Made by a program: the position numbers and the translations under genes
Source of the DNA: Tillus elongatus
Taxonomy: Eukaryota > Arthropoda > Insecta > Coleoptera > Cleridae
Reading direction: 5' to 3'
Length of the DNA stretch: 64,000 nucleotides
Assembly: GCA_964006375.1 (NCBI GenBank)
Contig: OZ023270.1
Coordinates: 71,886,082 to 71,950,081 of the forward strand
Shown: positions 21,416 through 33,140 of the stretch, in pieces
How the letters are laid out: the number at the start of each line of letters is the position of its first letter
Numbering within the stretch: position 1 is the stretch's first letter
Notes under the pieces: generated by a model
What the model was told of the DNA's origin: nothing
Databases searched by the model: none
What the model saw: the letters and a program-made list of their open reading frames with translations, nothing else

Positions 21416-21820
21416 AAGAAAAAAAAATGGTTGTCACTGGTGATCAAAGAAACGAACAAGAACAAAATATTTTGTGTGGTTAACAAAACCAATTGAATAT
21501 TGTATACAAAGGTTATGTTTTCGTGACGCAAAACGATCAACATATAGAAAAAAATATTTTGAAAATTTTATAGTTTTCTTCTGAAAACGTCACGATTTGA
21601 AACAGTCAAAATTTGCAATTTTCAGACAAAGAATCTGAAACGAATTCGGGTTATCTAATAATAAGTGCGTTTTACAAGGCCTTCAGTTTCAGCTTCAACC
21701 ATCATTGTTCTTCATTTTACTAAAATATTTACGAAAAACTCCTTTCAAATCGACTCTTTCTCTGATGCTTTGGCAGTGGTTTCAGCTATAGAGTTTGTGG
21801 TTTAATAGTCTATAATTTTA
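21416..21820 (-). repeat. Composite block copy 2, inverted, left part
   Basis: From about 21560 the minus strand reads like the composite block ('ttgaaacgaatc', then 'gactctttctctgatgc' as the complement of 'gcatcagagaaaggg', then 'ctatagagtt'). It ends in TCTATAATTTTA where the R1-clade LINE begins, and it resumes at 24250 after that LINE. Confidence 0.65.
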
Positions 21821-24249
21821 TCCCCAGGGGCTCGCGTCTTGCGAACTTCTGCAAAACAATCAGCAACATTAAGTAAAACTACACCAAACCCTTTTAAAAG
21901 AAGGGACTCTCTGATGAGAACACCCCCGAGAGGGAGATCCCTTTCATTACCCAAGAGAAACGATGACATGTCTAATATAAATACGGAGAGCATATTCCAG
22001 GAGGAAAACAACGTCCAAGCTGATGAAGAGGTACAACAAAAGCGTAAAAAGCTGGACCTGCGACTGGGAACTGCTTAAAGAACTGGCAATCTGGAGAATT
22101 TCAGCCGGCGTGGAGTCCATAATGGAATTACATCAAGCTATGAGTGAGCGCTATACAGAGCCAGCGTCACAAAAACCGAAAAACCACGAAAACCTTTCTG
22201 GTGGACCGCTGAAATTGCGAGAAAGAGAAACGAATGCCTTAGACTACAAGAATAGGTAGCAGGATCCCAAGAAGTGACGTGGAGGCAGACCAAACTCTTG
22301 TTGCTTTCAAAAAATGTAAAAAGGAGCTACAACTCTTAATAAACGAAACAAAAAGACATCACTGGGATAGCTTATGTAAAAAACTCGAGGATGATATCTG
22401 AGGAAAGGGGGTATATGATAATGACAAAGAGGCTGGTTGGGCGTACACCCTTTAGACTGGCTATGGAGCAGAAAATTAAAATAGCAAAGGATTTGTTCCC
22501 AATGAAAAAAGAAGGCCTGGAAAAAACCCTCCATATCTAATGAAGTTAAACCGTTTACAAGAGAAGACTTAGAGAATGTATTAGCAAAAATGAAGAATAG
22601 GAAGGCACCTGGCCTTGACGGCATCCCAATGGAAGTCATCAAAGTGTTTGGCGAAATTAAGCCAGAGGTGATACTGGATCCACTAAATAGCCTCCTTAGA
22701 AAAAGACAATTTCCTAAAGAATGGAGAAAAGCTAAATTGATCTTAATACCGAAAGACAAAATTGAGGAAATGAAGTTCAGGCCAATATGTTTATTGAACT
22801 CAGTTAGTAAAGTTTATGAGGGCTCACTAAGAGACAGGCTCGAGAAAGATATAGAAGAAAGAGGAAGCCTCTCAAATCGCCAATTCGGACTCGGTAAAAG
22901 CAAATCAACCATCCAGGCAGTGGAGAGAGTGGTAGATATAGTTAGAGAACAAACAAACGACAAGTGGGCAGCGCTCGTAACTCTTGATATAAAAAATGCA
23001 TTTAACACAGGGTCATGGGACAAAATAATGCTAAGCCTCGAAACAAGAGGTATAGAAGATTATCTGTTAGAGCCCATTGACAACTACTTAGGAGATAGAT
23101 CTCTGCAGATAGGTAAAAATGTCTGCCAGGAAATTACAACGGGTGTGCCACAGGGGTCAGTCCTGGGGCCCAGCCTATAGAATATATTATATGATGGAGT
23201 GCTAAACGTACTAACACCATAAGGAGTGACTACGCTGGCCTATGCAGATGACCTGGCAGTTATCATCACGGCGAAAACAAAGGAAGAGCTTGAATGGAAA
23301 GGAAATGAAGCACTACTGCAGATCCACAAGTTAGCCCCACAGAAAACAGAAGCAGTTATACTTAGGGGAGGAAGAGCAAAGACCGAAGTCAGGTTTATGT
23401 GTGGGGGAGTAGAGATAGCAACCAAAGTCTTGTATATTTGGTTATAACAATAGGGGAAAATCTAAACTTTGGACGACACATAAAAACATCAATATAAAAA
23501 GCAGAAGAAAAGGTGTCAGAGTTACTAGCGCATATCGCACTGTGTCGGCAAGGGCGGTACAAGTGGTCGCAGGAATTGTACCGATGGAGTCTGCCGTAGA
23601 AGAGAGCTCAAGGCTATATCACCGAAAAGACGGAAACACACCGATAGCAAAAGCAGAGGAGAGGGCCAGCACTCTTCAAAAATGGCATGAGATGTGGGAT
23701 AACACAACCCATGTCGCTCAGTGGACCAAGCAGTTAATCCCCGATCTGAAGAAATGGGTGGAATGCAAGCACAGAAGAACAGATTATTTCCTGACGCAAA
23801 TGCTCACAGGCCATGACTCCTTCAGAGAATATCTAAGCCGGGTAGGAAGAGCAGAAACCGACGCTTGCTTGTACTGTGGGACGGAAGAAACGGTAACACA
23901 CACCATATTTGACTGCGCAAGATGAGAGAACGAGCGAGAAACCCTAAGGCAGGGTATGAAGACTGACGTGACCATGTACAACATCCTTGACATCATGATG
24001 GAAGATCCTGAAAAATGGGAAAAATTCCACAGCTACGTTCGAAATGTCATAAGAACAAAGAAGTAGAGGAGAGGCAAAGAGCGGATTAAAAAGAGACAAA
24101 TTCTAAAGACAGCCTACTTACTGATGATTTACGAAAAGTGGTTCCAGTATATATGGTGAAGAAATGAGGTGAACTTTGGTGGGTAGGCAGAGGCTTGCAC
24201 CTATAGTACTCTGAGTCCCGCACTCTGTCGCAATCGAATCCGCGCGCAA
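21821..24249 (+). pseudogene. R1-clade LINE with 12-bp target-site duplication
   Basis: Pieces in order: about 22190 FWWTAEIARKRNECLRLQE (pre-RT linker); 22590-23180 RT with NRKAPGLDGIP, ALVTLDIKNAFN and TGVPQGSVLGP; 23226-23447 catalytic YADD and LAPQKTEAVI; 23542-23925 C-terminal domain ending in the cysteine motif CLYCGTEETVTHTIFDC. This set is typical of the R1 clade. Frames shift near 22260, 22400, 23200 and 23450, with stops, so it is inactive. The endonuclease is absent, so the copy is 5'-truncated. There is no poly(A) tail. TCTATAATTTTA flanks it at 21809-21820 and 24250-24261. Confidence 0.85.
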
Positions 24250-24261
24250 TCTATAATTTTA

Positions 24262-24600
24262 GCAAATTTTCGTAGAAAAAATTCGTTCCTGAAAAGAATT
24301 TTGAAAAGACTTCTTCAAACGAGCGCGAACTAGAACACCTATAACCCATATGCGAGGTCAGTATCAGTTTTTGTCCGTTTACACATATACAGGGTGGTCC
24401 ATTTCTACGGTAAAGCTTAATATATCCGTTATTATACAAGATGTGAGAAAAAATTATATACGTTAATGATTTATAGGGTGTAAAGAGCTGAATCTTATAA
24501 ACCTATTTTAAATATCACAGGCTGACCCATAAGTCGTTGGTGACACAAACGTTCTTTTTTTCATAGAACATCCCTTATATTATGGCATTTTCGCATTTTC
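24262..24600 (-). repeat. Composite block copy 2, inverted, right part
   Basis: Continues the interrupted block: 'agcaaattttcgtagaaaaaattcg', 'gagcgcgaactag', 'acacatatacagggtgg', 'ttatacaagatgtgag', 'tagggtgt' and 'ataagtcgttggtga' are reverse complements of 52310-52640 in order. ACAGGGTGG preceded by TA looks like a mariner-type end inside the block. Confidence 0.65.
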
Positions 24601-25285
24601 CGTAATGCGAAAGGAAAAAAATTGATATCGTCGATCGTTCTTGAGTTATTTCAATTGGTCTGCAATTTTTCACGTTCACACATATCACAAATTGTTTGCG
24701 TTTTTACCAATAGATAGCGGTGCCCCATGAAAATGACGCATGCAGAGAGGTTTTTGTTTGCATTATTTGTCGAAAAATCTGGCTGCCCTATACAGGGGCT
24801 TTCAATTAGTGTCTGAATTTGAAAAGTTTTCGTAGAAAATTTTGTTTGTGTTTCCGTAGAAATAATTTTTTGTAATATATTTTTTAATGTTGGTAATTAC
24901 TAATAAATGTTTAATACATTATTGTAAAAAAAGTTATCGAAGTTTTGTGAAAAATATAATTTAGTGTAACATTACTGAAGCCAATTTCTGTAAAAAAAAG
25001 TGGGAACTTTTGTAAAAGAAATTGCAAATTTTTATAAGGTTTTTTTTGAATTTTGGTCATAAAGCTGTTTGTGAATAATTATATCTTGGCAGGTGTGTAC
25101 ATAGCTTGAAGATGTTCATTAGCCAGGAAAATCGGAATAGTTTTTTCTGGAACTTTTTAAGTTTATTTTCGAAAAATATTTGTACTTGTGAAACAACAAA
25201 GCTATTTTAATGAAATATGGTACACTGATACTACTATATAGTAGTATACTGCTAACCATATTGGAAAACTCAAATCACATAAAAA
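24601..25285. other. AT-rich spacer
   Basis: No protein signature. Repeated 'tttgtaga/ttcgtagaaa' phrases resemble 50570-50770, suggesting another old dispersed repeat. Confidence 0.35.
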
Positions 25286-25288
25286 AAA

Positions 25289-25329
25289 CCTGATGATCGT
25301 TTCACTAACCAATTTAGCGTCATCAGAGG
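25289..25329 (-). other. Hammerhead-like motif at the 3' side of the Penelope-like remnant
   Basis: The minus strand reads CCTCTGATGACGCTAA, a short loop, TTAGTGAAACG and ATCATCAGG. CTGATGA, a stem (CGCTAA with TTAGTG) and GAAAC form the hammerhead-like layout reported for Penelope-like elements. It lies downstream of the minus-strand GIY-YIG remnant, on the same strand, where such motifs are expected. Catalysis is not established. Confidence 0.5.
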
Positions 25330-25459
25330 ATAAATAGCTCTAAATATTTTACATCTACAACTGTGCTTATATTTTTGTGCAGGTAGTCGGTCCATAACGA
25401 GTGAGTGTGGTCTAAAAACATAAAAATGAACATAGTGCGTTTGGCGGAAATACTTTAAA

Positions 25460-25576
25460 TCTTTTATTAACTATCGTACGTGCTTTTGCCCGTCTTTCTT
25501 GTAAAGGGAGCTATGAATGGACTCCCCATAGGCGGCGGCGCCAAGTTCATACATTTTTTATTATTACTGTATTTAG

Positions 25577-25578
<2 letters not shown>
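25460..25578 (-). pseudogene. Penelope-like element, C-terminal remnant (3' side of insertion)
   Basis: Reading leftward out of the TA array, the minus strand encodes ITKYSNNKKCMNLAPPPMG followed by SPF. This resembles the end of Penelope-like proteins, which follows an ESIYI-type motif. The preceding part of the protein is on the other side of the inserted transposon at 28214-28560. Confidence 0.55.

Positions 25579-25656
<78 letters not shown>
25579..25656. repeat. (TA)n array left of the long-TIR transposon
   Basis: Perfect TA run between the Penelope-like remnant and the left inverted repeat. Partner of 28156-28213. Confidence 0.95.
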
Positions 25657-25660
<4 letters not shown>

Positions 25661-26275
25661 TGTCGCACGTCGAATAATGTATTAGATTATTTCCGAAAAT
25701 ATACATTTTTGAGTGCTGAAAATGTGTATACGGGGGTTTCCATTTAATGGAAATAATTTCCAAAATGGCGAACTTCCAGTTACACCGTAAATTGATATAA
25801 ATCGTTATTTCAAATAGAACACTCTGTATATTATTGCATTTTTAGAATACTCATCTTATTCTAGGTTAAAAGTTATTAGAGTATGCTCTCCCTATCTTCA
25901 ACTGTTTTCGAGTTATGTCAATTTATTTGAGAGTTCTGTTCAAGGGGAGGCTGGCTTAATGAAGGTGATTTCGTGTCGTGTTAGGATGCTGAAAATTCTT
26001 TAATTTGTCAGACACGTTCCAAGGCCATTAAGCTTCGACATGATTGTAAGGAAAAATTGTTTCATATACAGGGTGTTTTGTAGGATGTATTAGAATTTGG
26101 TGTGCTTTAAACTAGAATAACTCATTTATTTCAAATGGAACACCCTGTATATTATCTTCTCATTAAATAGAGAAGATAATTCTCTTTCAAACTGTATTAG
26201 CATTCCCTATACCTAAAGTTGATAATTGTCGAGATATTTGCGGTTTACCAAATTAAAAAAATATTTAATTTAATA
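25657..26275. repeat. Left terminal inverted repeat
   Basis: Inverted partner of 27590-28154. It contains two 'aacaccctgtatatt'-like phrases that may be old nested mariner-type ends. Confidence 0.8.
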
Positions 26276-26349
26276 TTTATGAAATTTCAACAAATAACAG
26301 AGAATAACGAAAAGTATTAAAAGTTGAAAATAATTATGACTATCTAAGA

Positions 26350-27370
26350 AACTCATGATTGATATTGTTCAAATTGTGTACCATTCGCACTAATACATCG
26401 CTCTAAGCGTATTACAACTCGTTCACTTGTTGTACGCCGTATTTCTGCGGGATCAATATTATCCAAACAATTACGGACTTTATCTTCAAGTTCTTCCCTA
26501 GTGTTGGCTGGAGTCGCATAAACATCTGATTTCAATTTACCCCATAGGTAAAAATCCAGAGGAGTGAGGTCGGGCGACCGTGGTGGCCAATTGTATGTTC
26601 CGCCGCGTCCCATCCACCTCTCTCCGAATTCATCATTTCAAAATCTCCTAACCTCTGCTGAATAATGCGCAGGAGCCTCATCTAGTTGATACAAACAATT
26701 CACATACGCAGTAAGTGGTAAATTGTCCAATAAATCAGAGACAGTGGTTCGCAAAATCTCTAGGTATTACACAGCTGTCAGATTATTATCGTAAATGCAG
26801 TACAATATTTTATCATCCATCAGAAGAGCAAACAAGTTGAAGCTGAATTTTCTCTGAAAACAGCGTTCTCTTTTGACATGAGGATTGTCTTGAGTCCAGT
26901 AGTGAATATTATGTCTGTTAAATATTCCTTCATGGGACATCTTTGTTTCGTCGCTCCAAATTATGCTTTTCAGAAATAAAGGATCGTTGCGGTGTCTTTC
27001 AAGGAGAGTGTGACAAAATTCAATTCGGTGGGCTGGGTCGTTCCGTTTCAGAGCTTTTACACTTATAAATTTATAATTATACATCTTATGCTTGGATAAT
27101 ATTCTCTGTGTGGAGGAACGTGCTATGTTCATGCCATGTTCAGCTGAACGTATTGACGCCTTTGGATGAGCTTCGAAATAAGACAACACAGAAATTTGTG
27201 TGTCTTCGTCTTCTGTAACTGTAACTGATCTTGATGTTTGTTTAATCGTGCAACTTCCCGTTCTCAAGAAATTGGTTTCATAACGTCTGAATTTCAACGC
27301 ATTTCATTGGCGAGGACTCGGAATACCTATCATTAAACCGCCGACATGTTCTGCTGACCACTCTGTTGCA
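26350..27370 (-). pseudogene. DDE transposase of the long-TIR transposon
   Basis: The minus-strand reading starts near 27370 (MESATEWSAEHV) and is shifted in frame near 27300. The main block 27297-26767 carries the helix-turn-helix (RSAEHGMNIARSSTQRILSK), then IIWSDETKM with the first catalytic Asp, and NPHVKRERCFQRKFSFNLF. After a stop near 26764 it continues QLDEAPAHYSAEV with the second Asp. After another stop near 26633 comes WPPRSPDLTPLDFYLWGKL with the third acidic residue (SPD). The three acidic positions survive, with about 36 residues between the last two, but one frameshift and two stops inactivate the copy. It is related to insect mariner-like proteins carrying DDE_3. The same class occurs at 480-1140 and 63171-64000. 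Confidence 0.85.
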
Positions 27371-27589
27371 CTCTCCATTAAAATAAAATAAATTCAGCAA
27401 TTGCTCGTTTGAATAGCTGGCATTATGCATTATAACGTAGAATTTCTATCAATTCACACAACAAAGACAAAATAACTCACGTTGTGAATGACAGAAATAT
27501 AAAACTGGCAATAAACATGAAAATGTCAAACATCACATAGCACTCTTAGAATTCATACAGATTTTAGACATACTCCTAAAATTGTTTTT

Positions 27590-28152
27590 TTTTTTTGGTA
27601 AACCGCAAATATCTCGACAATTATCAACTTTAGGTATAGGGAATTCTAATACAGTTTGAAAGAGAATTATCTTCTCTGTTCAATGAAAGGGTAATATACA
27701 GGATGTTCTATTTGAAATAAATTAGTTATTCTAGTTTAAAGCACACCAAATTCTAATACATCCTACAAAACACCCTGCATATTAAACAATTTTTCCTTAC
27801 AATCATGTCTAAGCTTAATGGCCTTGGAACGTGTCTGACAAATTAAAGAATTTTCAGCATCCTAACACGACACGAAATCACCTTCATTAGGTCAGCCTCC
27901 CATTAAACAGAATTCTCAAATAAATTGACATAACTCGAAAACAGTTAAGATAGGGAGAGCATACCTTAATAACTTTTAACCTAAAATTATGTAAGTATTC
28001 TAAAAATGCAATAATATACAGGATGTTCTATTTGAAATAACGATGTTAAAATCTATTTGCGGTGTAAGTCCGCCATTTTGGAAATTAATTTTCAGCACTC
28101 AAAAGTGTATATTTTCGTAAATAATCTAATACATTACTCGACGTGGGACACT

Positions 28153-28154
<2 letters not shown>
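27590..28154. repeat. Right terminal inverted repeat
   Basis: Inverted partner of 25657-26275. The outer end reads CGACGTGGGACACTCT before the TA array. Confidence 0.8.

Positions 28155-28155
<1 letters not shown>

Positions 28156-28213
<58 letters not shown>
28156..28213. repeat. (TA)n array right of the long-TIR transposon
   Basis: Perfect TA run. On the minus strand it starts at the codons for ESIYI in the Penelope-like remnant, so the array appears to have grown from a natural TATATA in that gene. Confidence 0.95.
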
Positions 28214-28214
<1 letters not shown>

Positions 28215-28560
28215 TTTCGAAAGCGTTTAGCTGTCCTGGTTGTCTGACATTCTTAATCAATTTTAGATTCTCCTTATCTACGTGGTGATTATTATCCCAA
28301 ATATGCCGGGCAATGGAAGATCTATCTATGGTATCGTTTCTTAATTGTGCCATATGTTCATTAAAGGTAATTTAAATAAATCTTTCTGTTTTTCCGACCT
28401 ATTTAAGATCACAATTATTTCATAAATCCCGAGATTTTAGCGGTACTATCCTTGTCTTCTTGATCGCCTAGTAAGTTTTTAAAATTATTTTTTGTCGAAA
28501 ATGTTTGATGTCTTTCTTTTGAAAACAAGACATATTTGTCATTAGAAACATTTTTACGAA
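28214..28560 (-). pseudogene. Penelope-like element, GIY-YIG endonuclease region
   Basis: The minus strand encodes NDKYVLFSKERHQTFS, NFKNLLGDQEDK, then CDLK, a stop and VGKTER (the GIY-YIG-like core, KYVGKTER), then FNEHMAQLRN, SSIARHIWDNNHHVD and LNAFES leading into IYI at the TA array. This is the layout of the GIY-YIG endonuclease that follows the reverse transcriptase in Penelope-like elements. Several stops are present and the RT domain is not found upstream. The C-terminal continuation is at 25460-25578. Confidence 0.65.
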
Positions 28561-30120
28561 CATTCGCTACCATAACGTACTTCCTGCCTCCAGACTATTC
28601 AATATTTTAGCGCTTCGTGGAAACCTTGAAATGTAACTCATTCACAAATACAACTGACTCACTTTTACTATAAAATATCTGACACTTGTTTATTTATTTG
28701 ATCATGATAAATTAAATAAGTGTGTGTGTGTGATGTTGGTATTTTGGCTGCGGTCAAAAAGAATACGCATTTCTTCGAAAGTTTGACGTTATATAAATTC
28801 TTGTAGGTTCTTCAGCAACAAAAGTGGCAAGTTCTATTAATAATTTAATAAATAAAAAAGTGATTATTAAGATCGTGACGACGTGTTTTTGTATGTTTTG
28901 AACGTCAGAACATTGGCATATATTTTCGTTTCTCATTTTTCGTGTACGGTGACCACATAAAAACTTTTAATTAGCTGTTATGCGGTTTCAAGTTTCCCAC
29001 GAATGGAATATTTGGATTTTTTTGCGGAAATTCATTAAGATTTTAGGGACTTTAAAGATAATAATATGTATTTGTCTGCGTATGACTTAAACATATTACA
29101 ACGGTAACAAAGTGATGAAAGAGTTAGATGTTGAAGTCATCATCATCATAGTCTATAGGGGACGTCGCCTCATTGTTTCAACCATAAGTATGGATTTGTT
29201 TATATATCATGTAGAATGTGAAATTTTTTGTACTAAAGAGTTATGTTATTTAAAGATTAAGTTATAATAAAGAACAATATTAAGATGAATGTAAAGATTT
29301 GTACCGGTTATAGAAATGTTGGTGGAAAAAAGAAGACCATAAAAAAATTGCGACAAAATTCGAGAAGTGAGATTGAATAAAATTGTTTTGGCAGTTTCAT
29401 TATTGGACTAGTTAAAAATTATGTTGAAACAAACACAAGTATTAAGGTTTATAGAATAGATAGGTTATCTGGTTACTGTCGACCAATCAGAGAGTGGAGC
29501 GGGAATACGTCACATGTATTCCCAATTTAAATCCTGTGGAATAATAGTGCATTGAATATTGAAATTAGCCGGCATTTTTATGTTCGTCCTTTCAAAGTTA
29601 TGTTGTTTTTGAACTTGTAATTATCATCCAAATATTTAATAATAAGTTGATATAAAGCTTTATTTTCACATAGTAACAGAAAGTATTGAAGTATTAGGTT
29701 ATTAATCGATTTCAATTTAATGGATTCAATTGCTTCGTTTACCTTGAAAAGGATTAAAAAAGTTAATTGTTATTTATGAAATTATAAATTATTCATAACA
29801 TCTCAAATTGGACAGAATGTTTTTCTTCTAAACCAAAACCTAGGTTTTTAGTTTTTTTACTAGTTCACTTATTTTACTGGACATTGGAAGTTATTAACAT
29901 GCAACTAATCACAATAAGTAAATTATTTAGGTTTATAATACTAAAGTAGGTATGTATTTTTACACATTAAAAATGGAACGCTTATAATTTTTACAATCAA
30001 GTTGTCAATTTTTACGTAAAAACTCAGATATCTTATGTTTAATTTTAAAATAACAGTAAGCTGTGCTAGCCCAATAAGTAAATTAATAATAGATACTAAT
30101 ACTTGGCAAATTTTCAAATG
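28561..30120. other. AT-rich sequence, no gene recognised
   Basis: A MITE-like end (CGCTACCATAACGTACTTCC) lies near 28562-28588. A CCAAT string and a TACGTCAC string occur together near 29491-29515, but no coding exon follows. Short ORFs match nothing I recognise. Confidence 0.45.
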
Positions 30121-30124
30121 AGCT

Positions 30125-30670
30125 CATAGAGGACATTTAGAATTTTTTTTTCAGAAACATGCTTAGATGCATAAACCACAAAAAGAATGTCTTGCTAACA
30201 ACCCCCAAAAAATTACGAGACCAGGAGTTAGTAGGGGTGATGGGAGGAGAAGCAGAGACGAAAAAATGCGACTAACAGCTTAGCCGGATCAATATAAGCT
30301 GCCTTTATTCAATTTTTCAGCTACATCTCCTTAAAATCATGTTACCCCGCACAGAACCCCTATTCGCCTCAGGTCTAGTAACTTTTTTGGGAGTTGTTCC
30401 CAAGAAAGTTTTCTTGTGGTTTATGCATTGAGGGTGGTTGTATGCATGCAGTAGGGGCAAAAAACCAGGAATAGGCACGCATCCCCACCCACGTCCCATG
30501 CTGGCCGAACCCTTCTAAAAACTGGGGGGGGGGGGGTTCCTTTCATTTCTGAATACTTACAACCACCCTCAATGTATAAACTACAGAAAAAAATTTTTGG
30601 GAACAAAAACACCAAAACGCAATCTGAAACACCAGTTTGTGTAGTCATAGCCACCAGGAGAAGTGGCACT
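30125..30670. repeat. Inverted-repeat cluster with G13 tract
   Basis: Three related segments, two in one orientation and one inverted: 30140-30225, 30360-30470 and 30545-30660. They share 'gtggtttatgcattgagg' or its complement, and 'ttgttcccaag' or 'gttgttagcaag'. A G13 tract lies at 30524-30536. A diverged relative occurs at 46185-46330 ('ctcctggtcctgtaactttttt'). Probably a decayed short foldback family. Confidence 0.55.
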
Positions 30671-31070
30671 TAGTTTTAGAAGAAATATTCTGACGGAGAT
30701 TTTTAATTAAAACTATGTCCAAAAATGGCACATTAATAAAAGAAATACATGAAATGTTTATCGCCGATCTAACACATCAGAAATGGCAAAAAGTAAAATA
30801 CCAATGGTAGAGGCATATGAACATATATATTGCTTAATATAGGAGATAACATTTTTCACGAAAACCTACATTTAGATCACAACGTTGTTCCATCTGTAAG
30901 AGGATCTATTAATACATTTTCTTCCAAGACCATAAAAACAAGTGCGTTATGGTGGTTAATTTTCATAAAAATGATCTGGCACCCCATATTTTTTATACCT
31001 TTTTCATTTTAACATAGAAATATACATTTTGGTATATAGTTTTCTTTTAATATTGTAAATTTACGTATAA
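30671..31070. other. AT-rich spacer
   Basis: Nothing recognised except a MITE-like phrase 'agtgcgttatggtggttaatt' near 30939-30960. Confidence 0.4.
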
Positions 31071-31074
31071 AATT

Positions 31075-31465
<391 letters not shown>

Positions 31466-31599
31466 TATTCGAATGGCAGTTAAAAATATAGCGTTTAGGC
31501 TTGATCTGGAAAGCCTCTTTCCAGAAACGTATGAAATGTATACAGATGGTTCCAAAATAGATAACAAAACTGGCTGAGCTTGTGACGATCCTATTGCAA

Positions 31600-33140
31600 A
31601 CAAACAAAAAATGCTTTGTCTGGAGCAAAAGCACATTCCCACCTCTTGTTTCTGCCGACCTGCGCAAGTCTGAACTTGTTGCTTCGTTGTTCACTGACAA
31701 TTCTACTCTCAACCCACCTCAAAATGTTCAACCACCAACAGTCCCTAATGTCGCGCATAAAATGACGCATATCATTTTCAAAACTAAAAAGGTACGAAAG
31801 AGGCTCTCTTCTCTTAATACCAGGAAAGCCTCTGGCCTTGACGAGATCCCAGCAATTGTTCTCAAAAAATGCGCACCAGAACTCGCTCCTGTCCTGACTC
31901 GTCTGTCTCAGACATCTTACAATAGAGGCATATTCCCTAGTAACTGGAAAACTGCTGGAGTACAACCCGTCCTCAAGAAAGGATCCAAAGCACTTCCTAG
32001 CAACTACAGGCCTATTTCTCTCCTTTCAGTCGTCTCTAAAGTGATGGAAAAGTATATAAACACCGCATTACTAAAATTTCTTGAAAAACACAGTCTAATC
32101 CACGACAGGCAGTATGGATTCCGTCAGCGCAGATCAACCGCCGACCTCCTTTCCTTTGTCACCCATTCTTGAAACAAGTCTATGGAACTACACGATAAAT
32201 CCTAGGTTGTCGCTCTAGACATATACAAAGCATTCGACCAGGTGTGGCACGCAGCGCTGATTAATAAACTTTCGGCCTATAGCCTACCACCAAAACTCTG
32301 TACCTGGACAGCAAATTTCCTACCCAACAGGAGCATTTCTGTTGTCGTGGATGGCCATTGCTCTAAACTGTATCCAATTAATGCAGGAGTCCCTAAAGGT
32401 TCAGCTTTAGTCCCTACTTTGTTTCTTCTCAACATCAATGACCTCCTCCATAGCACATCCAACCCAGTTCACAGTTACGCAGATGACAGCACCCTCCACT
32501 CAAATATACAATATTCTAAGCCTGTGTCTTTAGCCCAATTAGATGATGATCGCAGACTCATGGAGGGTTCTGTCTCTGTGGATTTCCAAAAAATATTAGA
32601 CTGGGGAAGTAGAAATCTTGTACAATTCAACACCACCAAATCTCTGTCTTGCTTTCTATCTCATAAGAGACACACCAGCTCTAGACCCATCACAATGAAC
32701 AACCAAGTTATTCAAAGTAGTGAGTCGTTTTCACTTGTTGGCATTACTGTGGATCGAAATCTCAATTGGCACCAACATGTTACATCAATTGCAGAAGCGG
32801 CTGCTAAAAATTAGGTTTCCTCTTTCGGACTCGCAAATATTTTTCACCAGTTATATTCTTCACAAATAAGGCCAAACCGCGAATACTGCTCCCACATCTG
32901 GGGTGCCGCTGCCGCTTCTATACTTGCTATCCTGATGCCATTTAGAAGAGCGCTACACGTCTCATCGGTGACCCTACCCTCACCCAAAGGCTGCAATACA
33001 TTGCCCACTGACGTGTCGTTTGTGACATCTCTCTCTTTTATAGATATCTGCACGGGACTGCTCAGAGGAGCTTTCTTTTATAGTTCCTCGACCTGCTGCC
33101 CCCAACAGATCTACCATGGGAACAGAGCGAATGCTCCCTT
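31600..33140 (+). pseudogene. LINE-A copy 2, internal fragment
   Basis: Matches LINE-A at about 5090-6640. RT block 31582-32172 (TRKASGLDEIPAIVLKK; DRQYGFRQRRSTADLLSF), then a stop, then 32242-32814 with GVPKGSALVP, the catalytic YADD near 32475 and GSRNLVQFNTTKSLSC. Neither LINE-A end is present: it starts inside the pre-RT linker and stops inside the C-terminal tail at TGCTCCCTTTTAG. A normal LINE insertion keeps its 3' end, so this arrangement reflects later rearrangement. Confidence 0.8.

Larger units (their letters stand above)
25657..28154 (-). mobile_element. Mariner-related DNA transposon with about 0.6 kb inverted repeats
   Basis: The left arm (25657 to about 26275) and right arm (about 27590-28154) are inverted copies. 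Examples: TCGAATAATGTATTAGATTA against TAATCTAATACATTACTCGA, 'acaccctgtatatt' and 'gtaaaccgcaaatatctcg'. The arms differ at many positions, so the element is not recent. Between the arms lies one transposase gene on the minus strand. The outer ends (about AGTGTGTCGCACGTCG) meet TA arrays on both sides, consistent with insertion at TA. Arms of 0.6 kb are long for Tc1/mariner relatives, which mostly have tens to a few hundred bases. Confidence 0.85.

Noticed and set aside
29485..29520. CCAAT plus CRE-like TACGTCAC promoter pair
   Set aside because: No TATA, initiator context or coding exon follows; such words are expected by chance in 64 kb.
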